A stretch of DNA of 31,265 nt, taken from the NCBI GenBank assembly GCA_036505615.1, contig DASXTB010000366.1, forward strand, positions 1-31,265. Reading direction: 5' to 3'. Below the pieces are notes generated by a model, which saw nothing but the letters and a program-made list of their open reading frames with translations, searched no databases and was not told the DNA's origin. The translations under genes and the position numbers were made by a program. The stretch comes from DASXTB01 sp036505615 (GTDB lineage: Bacteria > Acidobacteriota > UBA6911 > JACQSX01). Shown piece after piece: positions 1 through 7,989 of this stretch. How positions within the stretch are numbered: position 1 is the stretch's first letter; each line of letters starts with the position of its first letter.

Positions 1-79
1 ATGTTACAGTGAGGACTCTGGTCCGTTGCGGACCCTTTTGTCCATCCTCTTTCTACGGAGATCAATTTGAGTGGTTTCT

Positions 80-189
80 GTTGCACCCGTTCAGGGCGCA
101 TGGCGTTGGGGGGTTTCTAAAACCGGGGGCGGCGCGCAAAAGACGCGCTCTGCCCCCGGCTATTCTATATGACGCCTTCGGCGTCTGGA
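80..189 (+). repeat. Divergent double-hairpin element (relative of the MITE-like arms)
   Basis: The stretch 1-309 holds no credible gene. Its core is a double hairpin: CCGGGGGC (123-130) pairs with GCCCCCGG (152-159), followed by the linker CTATTCTATAT and a second stem GACGCC-TTC-GGCGTC (171-185). The inner stem contains GGCGCGCAAAAGACGCG, close to the matching part of the right arms of the elements at 2275-2654 and 28761-29083. A 'TTCAGGGCG' box precedes it, as in those elements. The stem sequences differ from those copies while the layout is kept. The open reading frame at 9-242 is most likely a by-product of the repeat. Confidence 0.6.
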
Positions 190-309
190 GACTGTTGTTT
201 CCCAGGTGTCAGACTGGAACAGAGTTCGCTATGAATAAGTGAGGGAAGAAGGGTACGATCTGTCTGTCTCTTACATCAATCATTCGAATTCTTGATTCTC
301 TGAAAATTA

Positions 310-1974
310 ATGAACCGTTTCGCATCTGGCGCTCTGTTGGTAATTCTCATTCTGGCCGCGCTTTGGAGATTTGCAGATCTGGATCGCGATCCCCCCGCAG
401 TCACCGGCGAGGCTGGTTCCTGGATCGACCCGGGACACTATCTTTACAACGCGCGAACGCGTGTGTTGTTCCATGAATGGCGATTTGAGGAGGGAAGCGA
501 CGTTTTTTTTTCGCAAGGATACACTTTCCTGGCAACCTTGTGGTTTCGAATTCTTGGCCCCGGATATCGTCAGGCGGTACTGCTTTCGACGCTGGCCGGT
601 TTTCTGATTATCGCGGCAACCGGTTTGTGGTCCTGGGCCGCGATCCGGGACCGGTCGCAGCTGTCAAAGGTCGGCGCTGGATGTGCGGCGATAGCATCGC
701 TCTTGCTCTCTTACGTTATGTTTGCGCTCCAGCACGTGCCCAAGGCCGACATGGAGTCTGTGGCTATCTGTTCCACATCGGCGGCCATTCTGGCGGGACT
801 GGATGTATTTGAATCGGATGTTTCAATGCGGTGGTTCAAGTACCCGGTGATTATCAGTGGGCTGGGCATCGGGCTGGCGCCTTTCGTTAAAATTTATTCC
901 GCACTCTTCTCTTTAGCCTGCTTGATGGCTTGGTGCGTCAGCTATTTTCTCCTGGATAGCCAATGGAAACGAATTTGGCGCCGAGCGACTCCCTTTCTTG
1001 CGGTAGGGCTCGCTATTTCGGCACTGGTTTGGGTGTCGTGGATTTTGTGGCTCGTCCGGTGGCGCCTGTTCGGGGCGATGGCGCATGAGTTTAGTTGGGT
1101 GTTCGAAATGGTCACTCCCTCTTTGGTCAGTCCCAGGACTGCTGCCGGGCGCGGCGGTTTTGCCAAAGCACTGGTCATTTCGCGATTTCTTCAATCAAAT
1201 TTGTTTTATCGGCAGCCCGTGGAGACCGTTCTCGCAACAGTGGCAGCGTGCCGCTTTCTCTTTCTCAAGCGCAGGAACTGGCCGCTGCTGCTTGCGTTTA
1301 CCTGGCTGGTTGTGGGCTTCTTTTCGCTGAGTATCATTGAGTATGCGCCGCTTCGCTTTCGGACGCTGTTTCTTCCGCCGGCCATAGTATTGGCGGCTTC
1401 GATGTGGGTCGAGCTGGCCCTGGGAAAGCTGGAAAGACTCGACACTCTGAAGACCTTCGCTTCTTGCGCTGCTGCTGGAATCGTGCTCGGGTACACGGCT
1501 ACCTACTGCCTCTCCATTCGGTTACCTTGGTTTCTCAATGCCTTTGCCGGCTCGAGATTCTATGTGGCAGTTTCCTTCCTCGGTTTAATCGCCGCTACCT
1601 CTGTGTGGCTCGCGTTGGAACGACTTCCGGGAAAGGGCGTTGCTTCAGTTCTCGCTCTGGCGGCCGTTTTGGTGGCCCTGCCACAATGGTGGAACGGCGA
1701 GCAAGGGCGCACGCATGAGCAGCACAATATTGCCGAGCGATTAGCTAGCGCGTACCCAAATGCTGTCTTGGGGGGCGTGCACGGCGCAGACCTCGCGCTC
1801 CGAACCAAGCTGGACGCTTATCTGTTCTGGACTCCCACAGCGGTGAGACGAGTGACGTTGGTCGTGGACCCCCCGTCAGGCCTGCGGGACGTCCCCTTAA
1901 AGCTCGTGGAACTGGAACGCCATGAATTGCGCCCGATTAAGGTAACGGTTGCGATCGCTCTAGTTCAGCGGTAA
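310..1974 (+). CDS. GT-C type membrane glycosyltransferase (paralog 1)
   Basis: A 554-residue polytopic membrane protein. It has an N-terminal hydrophobic helix (about residues 7-22) and then a motif-rich periplasmic start, WRFADLDRDPP...GSWIDPGHYLYNAR. This resembles the acidic first-loop motif of GT39/ArnT-like, polyprenyl-phosphate-sugar-dependent transferases. About ten further hydrophobic stretches follow, and a short soluble tail holds TPTAVRRVTLVVDPP. It is clearly homologous along its whole length to the convergent gene 4518-2854, which has exactly the same length. The likely role is transfer of a lipid-linked sugar onto a glycan or lipid outside the cytoplasmic membrane; the substrate cannot be told. 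The ATG at 310 lacks a clear ribosome binding site. An O-antigen polymerase-like role is the main alternative. Confidence 0.75.
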   Translation: MNRFASGALLVILILAALWRFADLDRDPPAVTGEAGSWIDPGHYLYNARTRVLFHEWRFEEGSDVFFSQGYTFLATLWFRILGPGYRQAVLLSTLAGFLIIAATGLWSWAAIRDRSQLSKVGAGCAAIASLLLSYVMFALQHVPKADMESVAICSTSAAILAGLDVFESDVSMRWFKYPVIISGLGIGLAPFVKIYSALFSLACLMAWCVSYFLLDSQWKRIWRRATPFLAVGLAISALVWVSWILWLVRWRLFGAMAHEFSWVFEMVTPSLVSPRTAAGRGGFAKALVISRFLQSNLFYRQPVETVLATVAACRFLFLKRRNWPLLLAFTWLVVGFFSLSIIEYAPLRFRTLFLPPAIVLAASMWVELALGKLERLDTLKTFASCAAAGIVLGYTATYCLSIRLPWFLNAFAGSRFYVAVSFLGLIAATSVWLALERLPGKGVASVLALAAVLVALPQWWNGEQGRTHEQHNIAERLASAYPNAVLGGVHGADLALRTKLDAYLFWTPTAVRRVTLVVDPPSGLRDVPLKLVELERHELRPIKVTVAIALVQR

Positions 1975-2274
1975 GTGGGACACGGAAGACGCAGGGAACA
2001 CGGGTCAGCGAATGTCGCGTGGGGCCTGAGGTAATTGGGTGCAATTTCCCGGACCAAAGGTGGTGTGGTACTAGAGTGGCGTTTGCTTATCCGTGGTCTC
2101 CCCACTACTATTTGGTGAAATCTTGAGCTTTCGCCAAAGATTTGCCGCTGAACAGCCGACCACGTTCACGTTCACGAGCCTACAGTGGCAGGGTCACAAC
2201 CAATACAAAAGTCGATCACGGCCACGTGCACCAAACGGTGAACCCGCAGCCAAGGATGTAAGAAGCCGGCGATG
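1975..2274. other. Intergenic region without gene
   Basis: These 300 bases separate paralog 1 from the MITE-like element. I see no coding signal. The first 30 bases (GGGACACGGAAGACGCAGGG) resemble the 'tctccgtgcc' type low-complexity text seen again near 22296-22335. The segment 2158-2183 carries ACGTTCACG words related to the hexamer array at 2722-2811 on the other side of the element. It may therefore be a decayed arm of that array. Confidence 0.4.
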
Positions 2275-2654
2275 AAACCCGAAAGGTTTACAGAGTATAG
2301 CCGGCGGCAAAGCCCGTGCTTGCTGCGGGCGACGCCGCCGGTTGGCACCCCATAAACCATCCGACGCTGAAGGCGTCGCAGAGCCTTAACTCCACAGATA
2401 GCGCAGGTCGAAGGAAACACCATGTCGCTGCAGCAACCAGATGAGCTCGTCTTCAAAACTGAAAGTCTTGTGATGCTCCTTTTGTCTTTATGCATTTCCT
2501 CCTGGTGAACTAAAGGGGCCTGAGTCCAAATTTGCGAAAAATTTCTTGGGCCCTTTCAGGGCGGATCGTTCTTGGGGAGATTGCCAACCGGCGGCGGCGC
2601 CCCCAAAAGACGCGGGCTTTGCCGCCGGCTATACTCTGTAAACCCTTCGGGTTT
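2275..2654. mobile_element. MITE-like element, copy A (71-bp terminal inverted repeats)
   Basis: The left arm 2275-2345 and the reverse complement of the right arm 2584-2654 align without gaps with 63 of 71 positions identical by eye. The outermost part begins AAACCCGAA in both arms. Each arm is itself self-complementary: GCCGGCGGC near the outside pairs with GCCGCCGG near the inside. The core between the arms (2346-2583) contains CCATCCGACGCTGAAGGCGT and TCCTTTTGT stretches shared with copy B at 28761-29083. Copy A has about 50 extra bases before the TTTCAGGGCG box. There is no open reading frame for a transposase, so it would need help in trans. Target-site duplications are not evident. Confidence 0.65.
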
Positions 2655-2721
2655 TGGAGGATGTGTGGGGCGATGCGCCAGGAGAATGTGGCAAAAAAAC
2701 CAGATCTCACGGTCCGGTAAC

Positions 2722-2811
2722 ACGTCAACGTCCACGACTACGGCTAGTCGAATCGTGAGCAAGTGTGTTTTCGTCTGCGTAGACATGGACGTGCTCGTGA
2801 ACGTCGTCGTG
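2722..2811. repeat. Hexamer word array with inverted halves
   Basis: The left half 2722-2745 reads as four six-base words starting ACG (ACGTCA, ACGTCC, ACGACT, ACGGCT). The right half 2782-2811 reads as five six-base words, mostly ending GTG or GTC (GACATG, GACGTG, CTCGTG, AACGTC, GTCGTG). That is the reverse-complement style of the left half. About 36 bases of other sequence separate them, so the region could fold into a long imperfect stem. It is the smallest member of the word-array class described for 13549-13852 and other loci. Confidence 0.5.
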
Positions 2812-2853
2812 ATCGGCTTTTATTAGGCTGCGGCTTTGCCGCGCTCCCGTGTC

Positions 2854-4518
2854 CTATCTTTCTACGGCTGCGAAAACAATCGCCAATCTGCGCGGGCTTA
2901 TTATCTTGCGTCCCACCTCTTGTGATTTAAGAGGCGCGCGCTGCAGATCCGCGGGCTCGCCGACAATAAGCGTCACTCTCCTGACAGCATCGGGAGTCCA
3001 TGTTAAATAACAATCCAATGAAGTCCAAAGCGACAGCTCAGAGCCCCACCATCCACCGAGTACGGCATCCGGACGATTGGTGCTGATCCAGTGCGCGGCC
3101 TCCTGTATCTGGTGGCTGGAAGCCCGCTCGCCAATCCGCCACTGAGGCAGAGAGACAAAGATCATCAACAGCGCCAAGGCCCACGCGACGCAACGATGCG
3201 GCAATTGCTCCAGGCTCATCCAGATCAACCCGGCAATTACCGGAGTGATCAGGAGAACGACCATAGTGAATGTGAAATAGCCCGACAGCCAGCGTTCTGC
3301 GGTACCAATTCGGATTGAGAGGCTGAATACGATGACATAAGCCAGAATCACTGCGGATGCCGCGGCGATGAGAATGTTGTGGCGTCGTTCCAACTGAGGC
3401 ATTCTCCGCGCCGCCAGCTCCGTCCATAGATTTGCCGCCAACACGATCGCCGGTGGAACGAATAACAGTCTGTAACGGACCGTCGCAATTATGAACATCA
3501 TCGATACAAACCCTACCATGAGCCACACACACGCGAAAAATAAAGGCCAGTTCCAGCGGCGCCCGACCAGCAGACGAAAAACAGCAACCGTGCCCAGGAT
3601 GGTCTCCGCTGGATGGCGGTAGAAAATGTTCGACTGCAAGAATCTTCCCAGCAGGAACCTCCTGTAGTTGAGCAATTCCTGACCGGGGGCACCTTCTGCC
3701 AACGAAGGAATAGCTGTTCCGAAAATAAAGAACGATCGGCGGAGCATCAGATCAAGCATGTTCAAGTGGTACAACCACAAAGCCCAAGCGATCCAAATTA
3801 AGGAAGAAATCAGCAGTCCACCCAACAGGTAGGGCGTGGCACGGCGCCATCTGGACCTCCATTCGGAGCCAAGCACCGGATAGCTGGCGCACCAGGCCGC
3901 CGCAGCGGCCAATGAAAAAAGACCTGAGGACAGTTTCACAAAGGGGACGAGCCCCATTCCAAACCCGGCCGATGCTGCCAGCAACCGAAAGTTTCTTCCG
4001 TTAGAATCAGCATTGTCTAGTCCGACCAGGGCGAGCGCGGTCAGGGAACAGAGCGCAATGGATTCCATATCTGCCTTGGGCACGCGTTGCAGCGCAAAAA
4101 ACACATAGGAGGACAGCAGGGAAGCCAGCGCAGCGCAAGCGCGCCAGTATTTGGGCAAGCCCATTTGATGTTCTGACGCAACAGATTCCGCGCAAAAAGC
4201 AGTAGCAAGTATTACCACACAGCCAGCCAGGATGGAGAGCAGCGCCGCTTGCGCGTATCCAGCACCGAATATTCGAAACCAAAATGCCGCGAGGAACGCA
4301 TAGCCGGGCGCTATGTAAAGGCTGTGACCTTCCTCGGCTCTCCACTCGCCGAATAAAGAATGAGAGCGCGCATTGTAAAGGTAGTAGCCGGGATCGATCC
4401 ACGATCCCAGTTCCCCCGATATCAAAGGCGGATCGCGCTCCAGATCCAGGAATCGCCAAACCGCGGCTGGCAATAATAACAGCAGGATGAAAACGAAGAC
4501 GATCGTTGCCTTGTTCAT
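2854..4518 (-). CDS. GT-C type membrane glycosyltransferase (paralog 2)
   Basis: A 554-residue multi-pass membrane protein, homologous over its full length to the protein at 310-1974. It has the same opening pattern (WRFLDLERDPP, GSWIDPGYYLYNAR), the same RVPKADMES loop style, and the same tail TPDAVRRVTLIVGEP. It probably transfers a sugar from a polyprenyl-phosphate donor on the periplasmic side. An upstream in-frame ATG at 4536 exists. I chose 4518 because ACAGGG lies seven bases before it and because it gives the same length as the paralog. It lies downstream of the GT4/carbamoyltransferase pair on the same strand, behind a 167-base gap with a candidate terminator, so it probably has its own promoter. 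The convergent arrangement with its paralog points to an old inverted duplication. Confidence 0.75.
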   Translation of the reverse strand: MNKATIVFVFILLLLLPAAVWRFLDLERDPPLISGELGSWIDPGYYLYNARSHSLFGEWRAEEGHSLYIAPGYAFLAAFWFRIFGAGYAQAALLSILAGCVVILATAFCAESVASEHQMGLPKYWRACAALASLLSSYVFFALQRVPKADMESIALCSLTALALVGLDNADSNGRNFRLLAASAGFGMGLVPFVKLSSGLFSLAAAAAWCASYPVLGSEWRSRWRRATPYLLGGLLISSLIWIAWALWLYHLNMLDLMLRRSFFIFGTAIPSLAEGAPGQELLNYRRFLLGRFLQSNIFYRHPAETILGTVAVFRLLVGRRWNWPLFFACVWLMVGFVSMMFIIATVRYRLLFVPPAIVLAANLWTELAARRMPQLERRHNILIAAASAVILAYVIVFSLSIRIGTAERWLSGYFTFTMVVLLITPVIAGLIWMSLEQLPHRCVAWALALLMIFVSLPQWRIGERASSHQIQEAAHWISTNRPDAVLGGWWGSELSLWTSLDCYLTWTPDAVRRVTLIVGEPADLQRAPLKSQEVGRKIISPRRLAIVFAAVER

Positions 4519-4561
4519 AGAAAACCCTGTTCCCATCCACTATCAAGGGTGAGAACGTGTC

Positions 4562-4592
4562 AAAAAATCAGAACCGCGCCCGTGAGGGCGCG
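4562..4592 (-). terminator. Candidate intrinsic terminator after the minus-strand GT4
   Basis: Read on the minus strand, CGCGCCC-TCAC-GGGCGCG (4592-4575) forms a seven-pair GC stem. It is followed seven bases later by six T (4567-4562). It lies about 95 bases beyond the GT4 stop at 4686 and before the next minus-strand start at 4518. Its T-run and the first half of its stem also belong to a 21-base motif repeated at 16756-16776, so it could simply be part of a repeat. Confidence 0.4.
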
Positions 4593-4685
4593 CGCGAAAA
4601 ATCTAACAAGATCGCAGAATTTTTTTTGAGCTGCGCCGGTTCAAAGTAATTTTAGGCGCCGCGAGATTAGCAAACATTGGGAGTG

Positions 4686-5816
4686 TCAGGACAGCTGAGA
4701 AAGATACGCCGTCACCAGATCCGGCCAATTGAACTCTGTCCGAACTCTTGCGCGAGCCACTTTTCCCATCTTCTTGCGTGTTTCTTCGTCTCCTAGTAAG
4801 AGAGAGATCTTCTCGGCACAATCTTTTGGGTTTAAGGGGTCTACCAAAAAACCAGTGACGCCATTTTGGATTGCGTCCGGCACGCCTCCTGAGTCTCCGC
4901 CCACTGAAGGCAATTCGCAGGCCGCCGCCTCCAGGAAAACCACACCAAAACCCTCGACATCTCCATTCTCTGGAATCAATCGGTTGGGCATGACAAAGAG
5001 TGTCGCCAATTGATAGTAGGCGACTCGCTCTGCCGCTGGTATATTGCCTGTAAAACGCACGTTCTGGGACACTCCCATGCTCTTGGCCAGGTCCGAAAGT
5101 CTTTCGCGGTCGGGTCCATCGCCCACTATCAAGTAAACAACAGAAGGATGAGCACGCTGCACCATAGGGAGGGCGCGAATCACCATGTCAAACCCCTTGC
5201 GCTCGACCAGCCTGCCTACAGAGAGAAGCACCGGAGCGTTCGGAGGAATTTCGTGTCGGGCCAACAGCGTTGGATTCGATGTTCCGGGAGTGAAGGTCTT
5301 GGAGTCGACCCCCGGGTGCATCACCACCACATCCCCGTCCTTTGCACCCATCGCCTGTGCCAGTTTCGCGGTGTAATGGGAGTTCGCCAAAATTTTGTCT
5401 GCGCGCTGCAAAGTGCGTCGCATCAGCATGCGGTAGCGCAGCGACGATGATGGCTCAAGGAGATCCATTCCGTGGCAAAAAATATCCAGCGCCGGGGTTC
5501 GTCTCTTCAGCCGCCCTGGGATGGATACCGCGAAAGGAGACCAGCTGCTGGCGATTACGCGGTCAAAACTGCTTTGCCGGAGAAGGCTCGATACCGCTCT
5601 CCTGCACTGCAGGACCCTCTTCGAATATCCTCGCGCCGGCAGCTCGAATTCAGTCACGGGAAGAGAAGCGGTGGAAAAGCGAGACGCACCCGGAGTGGCA
5701 GCCAGAACATTCACTTGCAACCCGCGCTGCACCAGCGCCGCCGCAAAACCTGACATCACTTCCGCTATGCCTCCCACTTCGGGCCTATAGCTGCCGGTTA
5801 GCATCAGGACTTTCAT
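4686..5816 (-). CDS. GT4 family glycosyltransferase (PimB-like)
   Basis: A 376-residue GT-B fold glycosyltransferase. The N-terminal domain opens MLTGSYRPEVGGIAEVMSGF, the glycine-rich acceptor loop typical of family GT4. The C-terminal donor domain has VGRLVERKGFD and then EGFGVVFLEAAACELPSVGG, the E-x7-E nucleotide-sugar site. The wording 'MPNRLIPENGDVEGFG' is close to PimB-like mannosyltransferases, but the sugar is unknown. The reading frame stays open for 80 codons upstream. I place the start at 5816 because that ATG begins the conserved fold and overlaps the TGA of the carbamoyltransferase by four bases (ATGA), implying translational coupling. The product would be a cytoplasmic transferase adding a sugar to a lipid-linked glycan. 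Confidence 0.85.
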   Translation of the reverse strand: MKVLMLTGSYRPEVGGIAEVMSGFAAALVQRGLQVNVLAATPGASRFSTASLPVTEFELPARGYSKRVLQCRRAVSSLLRQSSFDRVIASSWSPFAVSIPGRLKRRTPALDIFCHGMDLLEPSSSLRYRMLMRRTLQRADKILANSHYTAKLAQAMGAKDGDVVVMHPGVDSKTFTPGTSNPTLLARHEIPPNAPVLLSVGRLVERKGFDMVIRALPMVQRAHPSVVYLIVGDGPDRERLSDLAKSMGVSQNVRFTGNIPAAERVAYYQLATLFVMPNRLIPENGDVEGFGVVFLEAAACELPSVGGDSGGVPDAIQNGVTGFLVDPLNPKDCAEKISLLLGDEETRKKMGKVARARVRTEFNWPDLVTAYLSQLS

Positions 5817-7516
5817 TGTGAGACAACGATGTTCTCCAGGGCCAGCACATCCACGCAGCCCGAGAGAAAAGAACGAATAGCGTCTTCGGGAGTGCACACA
5901 ATTGGTTCTTCGTGAATGTTGAAACTCGTATTCACGACAATCGGCAATCCGGTGAGACGCTTGTATTCGGTCAGCAACCGGTGGTAGCTCGGATTGTCCT
6001 GTTGCCGCACAACCTGCGGTCTGGCGGTTCCGTCTACGTGAACTACTGCCCGGCATGTGGGCTGAATCTCAGGATAAACGTCGTAGGTCATGGTCATAAA
6101 CCTCGCGGCCGCGTGATCCCGGTTCCAGCCCCTGAAATATCCGCTGCAGTCTTCTTCCAGAATGCTGGGAGCGAAGGGCATAAACTCAGTGCGTTTCAGG
6201 CGTTTGTTGAGCCAGTCATTGATGGATCGGTCCGTTGGATCGGCCAGGATGGTCCTGTTTCCCAGTGCGCGCGGCCCGTACTCCATTCTTCCGGAAAAAC
6301 GCCCCACGATCTTGTGTCCGGCAAGAAACCGCGCAATCTCGCCTTCGATGTTTTCACTCTTTCTTCCGCACAATCCATGGCGCGTCAGGGCAGACATAAT
6401 CTCTGGTTCATCGAAATCAGGTCCCAGGTAGACAGTTTGGAGGAATTCTCTGTTAAAAGGCACATCGCGCCTCTGTGCCAGCAATTTCTGGCCCAGATAT
6501 GCAGCTCCTACCATCAACCCTTCATCGCCCATCCCAGGATGTACGTACACACTACGAATGCCCTCCATTTCTCGAATGCGTTGATTTAATTTCACATTCG
6601 CAAAGACGCCGCCCGCCAATGCTATGTCGAAAATACCGGTGTCAGAAACAGCGTCCGATACCATCTTGAGCACTTCTTCTTCCAGCAGGCGCTGCAGGCT
6701 GGCAGCAATATCCTTGCTTTCGAACCGATCCATCAAATCGCTGACCAGGGGCAGAGACCAGAGATCCTGAGAGTTGGGTGCGAAAAGTGTGGGAATGAAG
6801 CGCGAGAAGAACTGATGCTGATTGCGGTCATACTGGAGAAGTACCTTGAAATCCTCGTAGCAGGCGGTAGGGTCGCCGTAAGCGGCCAGTCCGGTAAGTT
6901 TACCTTCGTGGCGAGCGGGCCGAAATCCAAACGCCTTGGTGACAAACGAATACAAAATGCCAGGGGAGTAATATCCGTTAAACTCGCGAATCAGGCGCAG
7001 CGTCTCCCCCTCGCCGATAGAAACAGTGCCGCAAATTGCCGAGTCTCCGATCCCATCCAGCGTAATCACAGTTGCGCGATCAAAGGGAGAAGTAAAAAAT
7101 GCGGTCGCAGCGTGGCATTGGTGGTGCTCCCATTCAGCGCGCGGCAGGCGCCGAAACTGATCGGGAAGCGCGCGCTTGATTTTCTTGGCGGTAAGAAGGG
7201 CATAAAGGATGCGTCTGGGGAGCACGATTCCTGTTTCTCGCAGCAGTCTCCACTGGGCCGCAAGCATTTTAGCGCTACGCCGCACGGGGGGTAGACCTGC
7301 AAGGCTCACCAGGTCCAGATCCGCTGCGGACAATCCTGTAATCTTCAGGACTTCGTTTATGGCCCTGAAGGGATAGGATCCGTCATTTTTCTTGCGAGAA
7401 AGCCGCTCTTCGCTAACCGCGGCAAGGAGCTTGCCATCAGAGAGGATGCAGGCGCCACTCTCGTGTGTTGGACCAGGACTGTCGGCCGACCACCCCCAGA
7501 TCCCCAGAATGTTCAT
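5813..7516 (-). CDS. NodU/CmcH-type carbamoyltransferase
   Basis: A 567-residue O-carbamoyltransferase that moves a carbamoyl group from carbamoyl phosphate (via carbamoyl-adenylate) to a hydroxyl, here probably on a nucleotide sugar or glycan. The N-terminal ASKHA-fold domain shows THESGACIL (His18), SEERLSRKKND (about 35-45), EHHQCHAATAFF (His131, His132, His135) and LDGIGDSA (Asp154). The C-terminal YrdC-like-associated domain shows GRFSGRMEYGPRALGNRTIL and PFAPSILEE, signatures of the family. The length is normal. It starts at ATG 7516 with no strong ribosome binding site and runs directly into the GT4 gene through an ATGA overlap, so the two probably act on the same saccharide. NodU (nodulation factor) and TobZ (tobramycin) are characterised relatives. 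Confidence 0.9.
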   Translation of the reverse strand: MNILGIWGWSADSPGPTHESGACILSDGKLLAAVSEERLSRKKNDGSYPFRAINEVLKITGLSAADLDLVSLAGLPPVRRSAKMLAAQWRLLRETGIVLPRRILYALLTAKKIKRALPDQFRRLPRAEWEHHQCHAATAFFTSPFDRATVITLDGIGDSAICGTVSIGEGETLRLIREFNGYYSPGILYSFVTKAFGFRPARHEGKLTGLAAYGDPTACYEDFKVLLQYDRNQHQFFSRFIPTLFAPNSQDLWSLPLVSDLMDRFESKDIAASLQRLLEEEVLKMVSDAVSDTGIFDIALAGGVFANVKLNQRIREMEGIRSVYVHPGMGDEGLMVGAAYLGQKLLAQRRDVPFNREFLQTVYLGPDFDEPEIMSALTRHGLCGRKSENIEGEIARFLAGHKIVGRFSGRMEYGPRALGNRTILADPTDRSINDWLNKRLKRTEFMPFAPSILEEDCSGYFRGWNRDHAAARFMTMTYDVYPEIQPTCRAVVHVDGTARPQVVRQQDNPSYHRLLTEYKRLTGLPIVVNTSFNIHEEPIVCTPEDAIRSFLSGCVDVLALENIVVSQ

Positions 7517-7641
7517 GAACGAATTTTATCCACGGAACTAGGTTTCATTGGTGCGCACCAGGTTCACAAATTGGTCAACCTTTAATCGTCGTGATGAGTC
7601 CGGCTGCCCACTCGCCACTGTATGCACCCACAGAGCCTTCA

Positions 7642-7762
7642 CCGGAAGGGCGCGGCGCGTCAATCTAAGTTATTCGCAGAACGCCATAAGTGAAAATATC
7701 TAGCCAGCTTGAGCACAGCGGGAGTGCGAGGCCGCGCATTCTGGCGCGCCGCGCCCTTCCGG
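7642..7762. repeat. Perfect 18-bp inverted repeat in a divergent intergenic region
   Basis: CCGGAAGGGCGCGGCGCG (7642-7659) recurs exactly as its reverse complement at 7745-7762, with 85 bases between. It sits in the 473-base space (7517-7989) between the divergent carbamoyltransferase and GT4 starts. The rest of that space shows no gene. I see two TACAAT words (7862-7867, 7936-7941) that could be -10 boxes for the plus-strand GT4, but no matching -35. The GGCCGCGGC run just outside the right arm extends the GC palindromic character. It could be a small mobile palindrome, a cruciform site or an operator pair. Confidence 0.6.
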
Positions 7763-7989
7763 CCGCGGCTCCGCAGCTGCACAATACCCTGCGGTTGGCT
7801 GGCGGTCCAATTCCCAAATCTGGCTTGCTCCGGTCCGTACCGGCGGTATGAGCTCGCTTGCTACAATTAGTGAACCAGTGTTTCAACACTTACTCTTTCG
7901 AAGAGTTTCTCATATTCTGTCCGCTGAGGGCACAATACAATAGCCGGCGGCGACATCTTCCGATTGCCGGCAGATTATTCGCCAATTTA

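Noticed and set aside
9..242. Open frame of 77 codons at the window start
   Set aside because: It runs through the double-hairpin repeat, and its peptide (RKRRALPPAIL type) recurs in frames through the other repeat copies, so it is repeat-derived.
5817..6056. 80-codon upstream extension of the GT4 gene at 4686-5816
   Set aside because: It lies antisense-free but inside the carbamoyltransferase coding sequence in another frame, has no glycosyltransferase similarity, and the ATGA-coupled start is convincing.
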